A DNA stretch of 47,441 nucleotides. Origin: an uncultured Pseudogracilibacillus sp. (GTDB lineage Bacteria; Bacillota; Bacilli; Bacillales; Amphibacillaceae). The stretch is taken from contig CALGOZ010000073.1 of assembly GCA_937960785.1 (NCBI GenBank), forward strand, positions 1-47,441, written 5' to 3'. The translations under genes and the position numbers were made by a program. This document shows, piece by piece, positions 7,011 through 14,809 of the stretch. Position 1 is the stretch's first letter. Every line of letters begins with the position of its first letter. The notes beneath the pieces are model-generated. The model was not told the origin of the DNA. It did not search any database and saw only the letters and a program-made list of their open reading frames with translations.

Positions 7011-7445
7011 CTATTTTAATTGTTTTGCAATCCCATACCATATGTAATGAACAGTAGTTGCTTCTTTTGCAATCCTTTGGTATAAATATCCCGTTACATC
7101 TCGCCAAGTACGATCTTTTTGATCGATTGGCACAATTCCTTTTGAAATATCCGTACCGATTAGGACGAGTTGATTGGAAGATTGATTAGACCAGTTAAGC
7201 CAAGCTTCTATCACCTTTACAGCTTCCTCGTAAGCATTAGGTAAAGCTTCATCCACAATTCCCTTCACCCAATGTTCGATTCCCTCGAGAATAACAAAAG
7301 ATGAATTATATTGGGCTAAATTACGGGGAAGCATCGAATCTTTATAGGCAGAATGCCAAACATAATCTTTCCGTTCAGTTAACTTATAGTGGGATTTTAC
7401 CCAATTTGCTTTACCATTGTAGGCGCCACCGATAACAATGTGCAT
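7011..7445 (-). CDS. Small CobU-like protein with a degenerate P-loop
   Basis: 144 residues, against about 180-206 for CobU. The start MHIVIGGAYNGKANWV mimics the CobU opening but the P-loop reads GGAYNGKAN instead of G-G-x-x-S-G-K-S, replacing the key Ser/Thr. Later segments keep CobU-like features: FVILEGIEHWV in place of the Walker-B-like region, and VLIGTDISKGIVPIDQKDRTWRDVTGYLYQRIAKEA like CobU's VSNEVGxGIVP ... R-x-x-x-D-x-x-G-x-x-N. It overlaps the cobC end by 49 nt but has its own AAAGGTGATG ribosome site 8 nt before ATG. A full CobU is encoded at 8805, so this is a divergent paralogue of unknown activity: possibly kinase-only or non-catalytic. Confidence 0.62.
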   Translation of the reverse strand: MHIVIGGAYNGKANWVKSHYKLTERKDYVWHSAYKDSMLPRNLAQYNSSFVILEGIEHWVKGIVDEALPNAYEEAVKVIEAWLNWSNQSSNQLVLIGTDISKGIVPIDQKDRTWRDVTGYLYQRIAKEATTVHYIWYGIAKQLK

Positions 7446-8026
7446 GCTTTTTCATCACCTTTTGAATAGAAATTTTCCCAAGTAAGTTCATAACCACCAC
7501 CGAAAGGAACTGACCAGTCGAAAAAGTCCTTCTCCTCTGGAAACCAGCCATGCATAAGCGAACGAAGAACCCCACCATGGGTCACGATTGCTACACTATT
7601 ATACTTTTGCTTTTTACATTGGACTTCTATTCGACTAAGACCCCTTGCGATACGACGTTCAAATTGAGCGAAAGATTCACCACCTTCAATCGCTTCTTCC
7701 TTTATATTCAATAACCACTTCCGATATGTTACCTCCTCTTTAAGTTCTTCGTACGTTTTTTGTTCCCATGCACCGAAATAAATCTCTTTTAACTCTTCTA
7801 TTAGTTCAATTCGACCTTTCGGGAATAAAATTGATGCTGTTTGTACGCAACGTTGTAAAGGACTGGAAAATATAACTTCAGCATCTACTTTTTTTAGCGG
7901 ATCTTGGAGGAGGTTTTCTTTCCCTTGCTCACTTAAGGGAACGTCTGTCCAACCAATATATTGCTTCTTTTCATTTGCCCGCGTTAAACCATGGCGTAAT
8001 AATGATATAACCAAATTACTAGCCAT
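7397..8026 (-). CDS. cobC: Alpha-ribazole-5'-phosphate phosphatase, histidine phosphatase family
   Basis: 209 residues. The catalytic motif LRHGLT (His12) is followed by ANEKKQYIGWTDVPLSEQG, typical for CobC and related phosphoglycerate-mutase-like enzymes; the second catalytic His is in IVTHGGVLRSLMHG. CobC removes the 5'-phosphate late in nucleotide-loop assembly. In a cell with a CblS kinase, the two reactions run in opposite directions on ribazole intermediates. It overlaps cobS by 43 nt and the small CobU-like gene by 49 nt, so translation is tightly coupled. Specific substrate inferred from neighbours. Confidence 0.82.
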   Translation of the reverse strand: MASNLVISLLRHGLTRANEKKQYIGWTDVPLSEQGKENLLQDPLKKVDAEVIFSSPLQRCVQTASILFPKGRIELIEELKEIYFGAWEQKTYEELKEEVTYRKWLLNIKEEAIEGGESFAQFERRIARGLSRIEVQCKKQKYNSVAIVTHGGVLRSLMHGWFPEEKDFFDWSVPFGGGYELTWENFYSKGDEKACTLLSVAPTMVKQIG

Positions 8027-8784
8027 AAGACTGTTTCGACTCCTTCTGTTGCACCACCTACGAGGTCTCCATTCATTCCACCGAAAGCAGTTTTTATTTT
8101 TCGTTTTATATAAAGATAACTAATGAACATTACAGTAAGTAGAATTATACCAATTAATACTAGATCAACATCTAATAAGAACAAAAATGTATAAATGATT
8201 AATAGAAAAAAACTATTTGACAAAAGTACCTTTCGATTACTCGCTTTATAAAACAAATAACCAAGACCTTCTTGTTTTGCCGGTTTAATAAATGTAATGA
8301 ACAGGCTCATACTTATTTTTCCGAGAAAAGGAACGAGAATAAACAAGAGGAATGTCATCGCTGTTGCTAAGGTGAATATTTCATAAAGCACGACAAAGCG
8401 AATCGTTAATAAACAAATCGCGCTTATTAAACCGAAGGCACCAATCGTTGGATCGGCTAAAATTTCGATCCGGCGTTTTCGATCCCGATAGGAAAAATAT
8501 GCATCACTACTATCTATCCAACCATCTAAATGGATCGCTCCCGTTATAAGTAGCGGAAGTAACCAAAGAATTAAAGTCATCGCTAAAGACGATAGCGGTG
8601 TCCATGTATGTAACACAAAAGCGACAAAACTATATATAATACCTTGAAGCAAGCCTAATAGTGGAAACAACTGAACAGTTCTCCGTAAATAATTAGCTTG
8701 AATCGGTACTTCGATATTTTTGATTGGAATGGTTGTGAAAAATTGTAAGTTTAAAATTAAGCCATATAAAAAAGAACGGCTCAT
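7984..8784 (-). CDS. cobS: Adenosylcobinamide-GDP ribazoletransferase
   Basis: 266 residues from the ATG at 8784; a GTG four codons upstream (8796) is an alternative and neither has a clear ribosome site. Integral membrane protein: the opening SFLYGLILNLQFFTTIPIK, the motif GAIHLDGWIDSSDAYFSYRDRKRR (read in two parts: HLDGWIDSSDA with the acidic metal ligands, then the Arg-rich turn) and DPTIGAFG are the CobS signatures. It joins adenosylcobinamide-GDP with alpha-ribazole or its phosphate. It lies between cobU and cobC and overlaps the latter. Confidence 0.88.
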   Translation of the reverse strand: MSRSFLYGLILNLQFFTTIPIKNIEVPIQANYLRRTVQLFPLLGLLQGIIYSFVAFVLHTWTPLSSLAMTLILWLLPLLITGAIHLDGWIDSSDAYFSYRDRKRRIEILADPTIGAFGLISAICLLTIRFVVLYEIFTLATAMTFLLFILVPFLGKISMSLFITFIKPAKQEGLGYLFYKASNRKVLLSNSFFLLIIYTFLFLLDVDLVLIGIILLTVMFISYLYIKRKIKTAFGGMNGDLVGGATEGVETVLWLVIWLYHYYAMV

Positions 8785-8804
8785 CGAAATAACCACACTT
8801 TCTA

Positions 8805-9425
8805 CTATTCATTAAGCGAAGAATTTATTGATAACATTGATGTATCACCTTTCATTTGTATTGGAATCGACGCTTCAACTAAAAATGCCGAGGTACTTAA
8901 ATGAACGAGCCTTTCATGTAAGCGACCGAGTGTCCATTGATATAACTGAACGAAGGGGTCACCATGATATTCGTACTGTGTTTCATTCGAGACGATAATA
9001 AGGGATACGGTCTTTTTTTGTAATTCAATCAAAGCTTGTTCAAGTTGGTCGATTAGTTGTCTACTACGTTTTTTTAACTTTTCCATCGGTATATTTTCAG
9101 TAAATAATTCATTCGCCAGTAAGACAGTCAGGCAATCGAGTAATACAATTCCTTTACGGTCTAATTTTTGTATATGTTGTGCAAAGTTTGTGCTAATTTC
9201 ATATGTTTTCCAATTTCGATTACTTAATGCCCGTAATTTCTGATGGCGATTAATACGCTCTTCCATCTCCCCATCTGTCCTTCGACTTGTCGCGATGTAG
9301 GTTAGTGTTGCGCCGGTTATATCTTGTAATTCGTGGGCGACCCGTTCGGCGAAAGCACTTTTTCCACTACGAACTCCACCTGTGATAAAAATAAGTCGAT
9401 TGTTCTCTATTTCCAAGCTTTCCAT
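8805..9425 (-). CDS. cobU: Adenosylcobinamide kinase / adenosylcobinamide-phosphate guanylyltransferase
   Basis: 206 residues with an intact P-loop GGVRSGKSAFAER, then TSRRTDGEMEERINRHQKLR, which carries the conserved His that takes the GMP in CobU, and the Walker-B-like IVLLDCLTVLLANELF. It phosphorylates adenosylcobinamide and transfers GMP to it, making the substrate for CobS downstream. The ATG at 9425 has its GGAG flush against it; the in-frame TTG at 9416 has the better spacing (9 nt) and may be the true start. First gene of the minus-strand cobU-cobS-cobC-cobU2-cblT run. Confidence 0.9.
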   Translation of the reverse strand: MESLEIENNRLIFITGGVRSGKSAFAERVAHELQDITGATLTYIATSRRTDGEMEERINRHQKLRALSNRNWKTYEISTNFAQHIQKLDRKGIVLLDCLTVLLANELFTENIPMEKLKKRSRQLIDQLEQALIELQKKTVSLIIVSNETQYEYHGDPFVQLYQWTLGRLHERLVHLSTSAFLVEASIPIQMKGDTSMLSINSSLNE

Positions 9426-9435
9426 CTCCTAAATT

Positions 9436-9900
9436 TTACGACTTCTTCCTTTGACGTAATTGCTTAAAAAAATCCGTTAAAAGTAAACGACACGGTTCCT
9501 CTAATACACCTTTCGTCCATTCGACTTGATGATTAAAACGTTCATCAGTTACTAAATTCATTAACGTACCGACACAGCCTGCTTTTGGATCACTAGCTCC
9601 GTAGACAACCCGCTTCATTCGCGATTGGACGAGGGCCCCTGCACACATCGGGCACGGCTCTAACGTGACATAAATCGTACAATCCTCTAAGCGCCAACTA
9701 CCGATTACTTCATTCGCTCGTTCAATCGCAATTAATTCAGCATGGCTAAGGGTGCGTTCCGTTGTCTCTCGTTTGTTGTGCCCGGTTGCAATGACCTTCC
9801 CTTTATGGACGATTACAGCACCAATAGGAACTTCACCGATTGCTTCTGCCTGTTTTGCCTCTTCGATTGCTAGTTTCATAAATTTTTCATCTTCTGTCAT
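9436..9900 (-). CDS. tadA: tRNA-specific adenosine-34 deaminase
   Basis: 154 residues. The cytidine-deaminase-type zinc site is complete: SHAELIAIERA (His ligand and catalytic Glu) and LEPCPMCAGALVQSR (two Cys ligands). TadA converts A34 to inosine in tRNA-Arg(ACG), letting it read CGN codons. Good ribosome site (AAGGAAG) before ATG. In B. subtilis tadA is next to the SRP RNA gene near yaaH; here yaaH is still the divergent neighbour but the cobalamin genes follow on the other side. Confidence 0.95.
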   Translation of the reverse strand: MTEDEKFMKLAIEEAKQAEAIGEVPIGAVIVHKGKVIATGHNKRETTERTLSHAELIAIERANEVIGSWRLEDCTIYVTLEPCPMCAGALVQSRMKRVVYGASDPKAGCVGTLMNLVTDERFNHQVEWTKGVLEEPCRLLLTDFFKQLRQRKKS

Positions 9901-9986
9901 TTTACTTCCTTCTTTCGAACGATAGTCTAATTTTTATTGTATCGTCATATAGTGTAAGTAGCAATTGATGTTAGGGGGGTTTTTGC

Positions 9987-11270
9987 GTGCAAATATATGT
10001 CGTTCAACAAGGGGATTCATTATTTTCAATTGCAAATATGTTCAATACGACAATTGAAGCAATTTCCGAAGCTAATGAGTTAGATACACCGAATCTTGTC
10101 GTTGGACAATCGCTCGTTATTCCAATTGTGGGTGAATATTATTTCGTCCAGGAAGGAGATAGTCTATTTACAATCGCTAACTATTTCAATGTATCCGTTG
10201 AATTATTAGCCCGAATTAATGAACTGTCCCCTTCACTTCCTTTGCCCGTTGGATTGCGACTTTATATACCACCAAGAAGCAAAACACCTATTACAACCCT
10301 CGGATATATCGAGCCGGTTGGTGATACAGTTTCATCCTTCTTGGAAACAGTTGCTATAAATCACACACCGTCTCTTACGTATTTGGCCCCTTTTAGTTAT
10401 CGAGTAAATCGCGATGGTTCTCTTACACCACCACCGCTAAATCGTTTTAAAGAAATTGGAGATCGAAATGAAGCCCGCCTACCACTTGTTGTAACAAATT
10501 TAGAAGGTCCATCTTTTAGTTCTGAATTAGTTCATATTATTCTAACCGTTCAAGCCGTACAAAATCGCTTTATCGATGAAGTAATTAATATTGCCCTTAC
10601 GGAAGGTTTTGCTGATGTGCATTTTGATTTTGAATTTATTCCACCTGAAGACCGGGAAGCTTATAATGAATTACTAAGGAAAATTAAACCCCGGCTTGAA
10701 AGTAAGGGCTTACTCCTTTCAACTGCTTTAGCACCAAAAACGAGCGCAACACAAACTGGATTATTGTACGAAGCCCACGATTATCACTTCCATGGTGAAG
10801 TGTGCGATTTTATCGTCCTTATGACATACGAATGGGGATACAGTGCTGGGCCGCCCTTGCCAGTATCACCAATAAATGAAGTCGAAAAAGTGTTACAATA
10901 TGCCCTTACGGAAATACCCCGGGAAAAGATTTTAATGGGGCAAAATTTGTACGGATACGATTGGACGTTACCTTTCGTTCAAGGGGAAAGTTTCGCCCGA
11001 GCGATTAGTCCTAAACAAGCAATTCAAATTGCTTGGGAACAAAATGTTGAAATCGACTATGACGAAACAGCTCAAGCTCCCTTTTTCCATTATAAAGATG
11101 AAGAAGGTAACGACCATACCGTCTGGTTTGAAGATGCTCGGTCTATTAAAGCGAAATTCGATCTCGTACAACGTCTGCAAATCCTCGGTATTTCCTATTG
11201 GAAGTTAGGGATTAATTTTCCACAAAATTGGTTGTTGCTTGAAGAACAATTTACGATTGAAAAACGATAA
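9987..11270 (+). CDS. yaaH: Spore cortex-lytic glycosidase YaaH/SleL: two LysM domains plus GH18
   Basis: 427 residues, the same length as B. subtilis YaaH. Two LysM repeats (about residues 2-46 and 50-95, each opening with VQ-x-GDSLF-x-IA) precede a glycoside hydrolase 18 domain (about 105-420). The catalytic strand DVHFDFEFIPPED carries the D-x-E pair of YaaH/SleL enzymes. These proteins sit in the spore coat and cut muramic-lactam cortex during germination. No signal peptide, as in the family, since it is made in the mother cell. GTG start with TAGGGGGG upstream. Its presence implies sporulation ability. Convergent with proC, 1 nt apart. Confidence 0.93.
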   Translation: MQIYVVQQGDSLFSIANMFNTTIEAISEANELDTPNLVVGQSLVIPIVGEYYFVQEGDSLFTIANYFNVSVELLARINELSPSLPLPVGLRLYIPPRSKTPITTLGYIEPVGDTVSSFLETVAINHTPSLTYLAPFSYRVNRDGSLTPPPLNRFKEIGDRNEARLPLVVTNLEGPSFSSELVHIILTVQAVQNRFIDEVINIALTEGFADVHFDFEFIPPEDREAYNELLRKIKPRLESKGLLLSTALAPKTSATQTGLLYEAHDYHFHGEVCDFIVLMTYEWGYSAGPPLPVSPINEVEKVLQYALTEIPREKILMGQNLYGYDWTLPFVQGESFARAISPKQAIQIAWEQNVEIDYDETAQAPFFHYKDEEGNDHTVWFEDARSIKAKFDLVQRLQILGISYWKLGINFPQNWLLLEEQFTIEKR

Positions 11271-11271
11271 C

Positions 11272-12084
11272 TCAATCTTTTTTACCGAGTTCTTCGGAAC
11301 GGCGTGTTGCACTTTTTACACAATTTACTATTGCATTTTTAACATTATGTTGATCTAAGGTAGCAAGGCCTGCTGCCGTCGTGCCATTTGGACTCGTTAC
11401 GTTTTCCCGTAATTGTGCTGGTGACTCCGGACGTTCGGCTAACATTTTGCCGGCTCCAATAATCGTCTGAGTTATTAGTTGTTTTGCCGTTGTATGATCG
11501 AGCCCTTCTTCGATTGCAGCTTTTTCCATCGCTTCAACGATATAATAAAAGTAAGCAGGTCCGCTCCCGGAAATTCCCGTTACGATGTGCATTTGTTCTT
11601 CCTCTACGACAGATACTGTTCCGATTGCTTCGAACAATCGTTTTGCTTCTTTTAAATGTGTATCTGTCGCATATTTTCCTTTACAAATCGCTGTGGCAGA
11701 ATAACCGATTGTTGCCGATGTATTCGGCATCGTTCGAATGACTGCTATATTTTCCTTTAAACTATCTTCAATGATCATCGTTGAAATACCCGCAACAACG
11801 GAAATAATCAGTTGATCTTCTTTTACAAAAGGAGCGATTTCTTGAAGAGCTACTTCGACATCGTACGGTTTTGTTGCAATCACAAGAATATCCGCTTTCC
11901 TTACTACCTCTTCTCGGTTCGTACTTCCATTTACTCCATACGTATCTTGCATAAATTGTAGTCGTTCTTTGTTTTCTTTATTAATGACGTAGACGTCTTC
12001 TTGTTTAAATACTTTTTTGTGTACGATACCAGCGATCACTGCTTCGGCCATAGAGCCAGCACCGATAAAGCTTATTTTTTTCAT
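11272..12084 (-). CDS. proC: Pyrroline-5-carboxylate reductase
   Basis: 270 residues. N-terminal Rossmann motif KKISFIGAGSMAEAVIAG, the middle IRTMPNTSATIGYSATAI that contacts NADPH and substrate, and the C-terminal signature GSGPAYFYYIVEAMEKA. It makes the last step of proline synthesis, P5C to proline. The upstream T-box with a proline specifier (12120-12395) shows control by uncharged tRNA-Pro, as for B. subtilis proI. Proline is also a compatible solute, and a BCCT osmolyte transporter lies just beyond the tRNA gene. Ribosome site GAAAGGAAG before ATG. Confidence 0.95.
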   Translation of the reverse strand: MKKISFIGAGSMAEAVIAGIVHKKVFKQEDVYVINKENKERLQFMQDTYGVNGSTNREEVVRKADILVIATKPYDVEVALQEIAPFVKEDQLIISVVAGISTMIIEDSLKENIAVIRTMPNTSATIGYSATAICKGKYATDTHLKEAKRLFEAIGTVSVVEEEQMHIVTGISGSGPAYFYYIVEAMEKAAIEEGLDHTTAKQLITQTIIGAGKMLAERPESPAQLRENVTSPNGTTAAGLATLDQHNVKNAIVNCVKSATRRSEELGKKD

Positions 12085-12119
12085 TTTCTTTCTTCCTTTC
12101 TGTTATTTACAGACGTTTC

Positions 12120-12381
12120 AACTACAAAAACCTCATTTTCGCCCTTATATACAAGGACGGAAATGAGGTTTATTTCCGCGGTACCACCTAAATTGGCATA
12201 AAAGTTATGCCCGCTCAAGCCATGATAACGCATCGAATGCGGTTAGTTTATGAGACTAACGACTCCTAGATAGGGTTCCGTTAAGCTAAAATTAATGAAG
12301 TCTTTCAGCCGGTGAACTTCAATCTCTGTTAATCCACTTAACGTACTCGTCTATTCATCGTCCTGTTCCGATATGAAGTTA
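12120..12381 (-). promoter_or_regulatory. T-box riboswitch (proline) controlling proC
   Basis: On the minus strand the invariant T-box sequence AGGTGGTACCGCGG (near 12175-12190) pairs in the antiterminator; it overlaps the terminator hairpin AAACCTCATTTCCG...GAAAATGAGGTTTTTG at 12125-12168. Stem I lies at about 12230-12375, and its specifier loop reads GGAACCCTATC: CCU at 12272-12274 by analogy with the serS leader, or CCC one nt over. Both are proline codons. Uncharged tRNA-Pro should switch proC on. Confidence 0.9.
12125..12168 (-). terminator. T-box-controlled terminator of proC
   Basis: AAACCTCATTTCCG pairs with CGAAAATGAGGTTT (minus strand), followed by TTTTTG. Alternative to the antiterminator formed by the T-box sequence. 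Confidence 0.85.
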
Positions 12382-12387
12382 CATAAA

Positions 12388-12416
12388 ATAGTAGAACCTT
12401 CTCTTTTGTTTGTCAA
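12388..12416 (-). promoter_or_regulatory. Sigma-A promoter of the T-box/proC transcript
   Basis: Minus strand TTGACA, 17-nt spacer, TACTAT, about 7 nt before the start of the leader. Confidence 0.82.
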
Positions 12417-12523
12417 GTTATTTATGACATAATTATAATAGTAGCGTCTTTTAACTACACATATTTTCTTCAAAAGTTGAAAAAATATAAGTGAAAAGCA
12501 AAATTATTTCCCGGAAAATAAAA

Positions 12524-12553
12524 AAACAGCATTCTAATATTAGAATGCTGTTT
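12524..12553 (-). terminator. Terminator of tRNA-Ser
   Basis: A perfect 30-nt palindrome (AAACAGCATTCTAAT and its exact complement) followed on the minus strand by a T run, 8 nt past the tRNA 3' end. Confidence 0.85.
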
Positions 12554-12560
12554 CTGAAAG

Positions 12561-12650
12561 AGGAGGAAGAGGGATTTGAACCCCCGCGGGCTGTTACACC
12601 CCTGTCGGTTTTCAAGACCGATCCCTTCAGCCAGACTTGGGTATTCCTCC
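12561..12650 (-). tRNA. tRNA-Ser(UGA)
   Basis: 90 nt, class II with a long variable arm. Acceptor GGAGGAA pairs with TTCCTCC; the anticodon loop CTTGAAA gives UGA (reads UCA and other UCN); the T loop is TTCAAAT. It closely resembles Bacillus tRNA-Ser(UGA). Two details: CCA is not encoded, and the base after the acceptor stem (position 73) is U, where bacterial tRNA-Ser normally has G. Single tRNA gene with its own terminator; in B. subtilis a tRNA-Ser is also found near serS. Confidence 0.95.
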
Positions 12651-12719
12651 GTAACAACATTTATTATATTACAAAGTTTTTTGTTGTTTGTCAACTAGTT
12701 TAATTATCTTTTAAAGAAT

Positions 12720-12745
12720 GTTTTACTTTTCCTATTAAAGGGTAT
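12720..12745 (+). promoter_or_regulatory. Candidate sigma-B promoter of the BCCT transporter
   Basis: GTTTTA, 14-nt spacer, GGGTAT, close to the general-stress consensus GTTTAA-N12-15-GGGTAT, about 80 nt before the ATG. Osmoprotectant transporters of B. subtilis (opuE, opuD) are partly under sigma-B, which supports it. Confidence 0.55.
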
Positions 12746-12831
12746 AGGTATTAAATGTTACCTACGTAGTTGAAGGATAATTGTCTTCCTTCTTGAAAAT
12801 AGTTAAGCAAAAGTTGAAAGGATGTAAGTAA

Positions 12832-14742
12832 ATGGAACGAGCAAAACGGCCACTAGGTGCGACTTTTTATGCTTCTACAGTAGTTATTAGTTTATTTGTC
12901 TTATGGGGGGCGATTTCCCCTGCTTCTTTGCAACACATTGCCGGTGATGCATTAGAATGGATGATTACCAATTTTGGCTGGTTTTACATGTTAGTCACAG
13001 CCTTTTTCATCTTATTCGTTTTCGTTTTAGCAATTAGTCCCTTCGGAAAATTAAAGCTTGGTAAAGACGAAGACAAGCCCGAATTCTCCTGGTTTTCTTG
13101 GTTTGGAATGCTCTTTGCAGCAGGTATTGGTGTCGGTTTTGTTTTCTTCGGAGTAGCAGAGCCAATTCTTTATTATAATGACCCTCCTGTTGGTATAGAG
13201 CCAGGGACTCGCGCTGCAGCTTTAGCCGGCTTACGTTATGGAGCTTATCATTGGGCTTTTCATCCTTGGGCAATTTTTGCGATTGTGGGTTTAACTTTAG
13301 CTTACGTTCAATTCCGGAAAGGACGTCCGGCCTTAGTTAGTTCCGCCTTATACCCTTTTTTAGGCTATAAAACTGATGGGGCTATTGGAAAAACCGTCGA
13401 TATTTTGGCTGTTTTAGCTACTTGTACTGGGGTAGCGACGACCTTCGGTTTAAGTGCGATGCAAATTACCGGTGGATTATCCTTCCTAACTGATATACCA
13501 AATACTACGACAGTGCAACTAACAGTTATTGCAATCGTTACAGTCCTTTTTATGATTTCTGCAGCTTCTGGTCTAGATAAAGGGATAAAACTATTAAGTA
13601 ATACGAACATTTTCATCGCAGCTATTTTATTACTTTTTATTCTAGTTTTTGGACCGACGTTATTTATCGCCGAAAACTTTGTCACAACTCTCGGTGGCTA
13701 TATTTCTAATTTAATTCCGATGTCACTTACGTTAACACCTTTTTCAGAAAGCGATTGGTTAGGAAGAAATACAATCTTCTTCTGGGCTTGGCATATTTCC
13801 TGGGCTCCGTTTATGGGGCTTTTTATTGCCCGAATCTCTAAAGGGCGAACTGTTAGGCAATTTATCGCTGGAGTTTTGCTTGTTCCAGCGACGATTGCTG
13901 TTTTATGGTTTACCGTCTTCGGAGGTACTGGGTTAAATATCGAAATAAATGGACCTGGTGGACTCTCAGAAATTATTAATGAAAATGTGGAGTTAGCTCT
14001 CTTTGCGATGTTAGAACATTTGCCTTTTAGTGTCATTACAAGTTTTATTGGTATTATTTTAATCTTTATTTTCTTTATCACATCAGCCGATTCAGCTACG
14101 TACGTATTAAGTTCGATGACTACCCGGGGTTCCTTAGCACCTCCAATGAAAATCAAATTTGTTTGGGGACTATTAATTGCGGGTACTGCTAGCATTTTAC
14201 TCGTAAGTGGCGGTGGTGGTCTAGATGCCCTACAAACTGCTTCCCTTGTAGCGGCCTTACCTTTTTCGATCATTATGTTATTTTTAATCGTAAGTATCCT
14301 TATAATGTTTAATCGTGATTATAGTTTACTTCGTCGAAAGGAGAAAACTTCCGACCAAGAACAAGTAAAGGAACAGTTTCGGGATGAATTTTTAGAAGAG
14401 ATTAAGGAAGATATTTACGACGGCCCAGGGGAAGAAGAAATCGACCAGCTTACATCAGAAATGAAAGAACAATTCATCTCTACGGCGAAAGAAGAATGGT
14501 ATGACGAAGTAAAAGAAGACGTATATGAAGAAATTAAGGATAAAGCCTATGATGAAGTGAAAGAAGACATTTATGAGGAAATTAAAGATAAAGCCTACGA
14601 TGAAGTGAAAGAGGACATTTATGAGGAAATTAAAGACAAAGCCTATGACGAAGTAAAAGACGATGTATATGAAGAAATTAAAAAGGAAATTAAAGAGGAA
14701 CTCGTAAATGAAATAAAGAAAGAAACGAATAAAAAAAATTAA
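12832..14742 (+). CDS. BCCT-family glycine betaine/choline transporter with repeat C-terminal tail
   Basis: 636 residues. Residues 1-500 are the 12-span BCCT core: FAAGIGVGFVFFGVAEPIL (Gly-rich span 3 motif), then TFGLSAMQ, and the aromatic signature FFWAWHISWAPFMGLFIAR, whose Trp/Phe residues form the betaine-binding box. From about residue 505 there is a highly charged cytoplasmic tail; residues 557-620 are four copies of a 16-residue unit (YDEVKEDIYEEIKDKA and close variants), predicted to be a long helix or coiled coil. OpuD and BetP also have charged C-terminal tails, and BetP's senses osmotic stress. ATG with GAAAGGATG upstream. A likely sodium-coupled osmolyte importer; the exact substrate cannot be told. 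Confidence 0.88.
   Translation: MERAKRPLGATFYASTVVISLFVLWGAISPASLQHIAGDALEWMITNFGWFYMLVTAFFILFVFVLAISPFGKLKLGKDEDKPEFSWFSWFGMLFAAGIGVGFVFFGVAEPILYYNDPPVGIEPGTRAAALAGLRYGAYHWAFHPWAIFAIVGLTLAYVQFRKGRPALVSSALYPFLGYKTDGAIGKTVDILAVLATCTGVATTFGLSAMQITGGLSFLTDIPNTTTVQLTVIAIVTVLFMISAASGLDKGIKLLSNTNIFIAAILLLFILVFGPTLFIAENFVTTLGGYISNLIPMSLTLTPFSESDWLGRNTIFFWAWHISWAPFMGLFIARISKGRTVRQFIAGVLLVPATIAVLWFTVFGGTGLNIEINGPGGLSEIINENVELALFAMLEHLPFSVITSFIGIILIFIFFITSADSATYVLSSMTTRGSLAPPMKIKFVWGLLIAGTASILLVSGGGGLDALQTASLVAALPFSIIMLFLIVSILIMFNRDYSLLRRKEKTSDQEQVKEQFRDEFLEEIKEDIYDGPGEEEIDQLTSEMKEQFISTAKEEWYDEVKEDVYEEIKDKAYDEVKEDIYEEIKDKAYDEVKEDIYEEIKDKAYDEVKDDVYEEIKKEIKEELVNEIKKETNKKN
14500..14691 (+). repeat. Four tandem 48-nt coding repeats in the BCCT tail
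   Basis: Four consecutive 48-nt units each coding for Y-D-E-V-K-(E/D)-D-(I/V)-Y-E-E-I-K-x-x-x. Units 2 and 3 are nearly identical at the DNA level; units 1 and 4 have diverged. Preserved frame and conserved residues show it is translated. Copy number may vary between strains by slippage. Confidence 0.9.
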
Positions 14743-14748
14743 ATTTTA

Positions 14749-14807
14749 AAGTATCCAATAGTGAATCCTAATGCTCGCTTTAGTGGAAAATACACTATTG
14801 GATACTT
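14749..14807. terminator. Bidirectional terminator between BCCT gene and baiN
   Basis: AAGTATCCAATAGTG and its exact complement 29 nt apart, with A/T-rich flanks on both sides. It serves both converging genes. Confidence 0.7.
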
Positions 14808-14809
14808 CT

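Noticed and set aside
12451..12703. Open frames across tRNA-Ser and its terminator
   Set aside because: Fully explained by the tRNA and hairpin sequences, on both strands.
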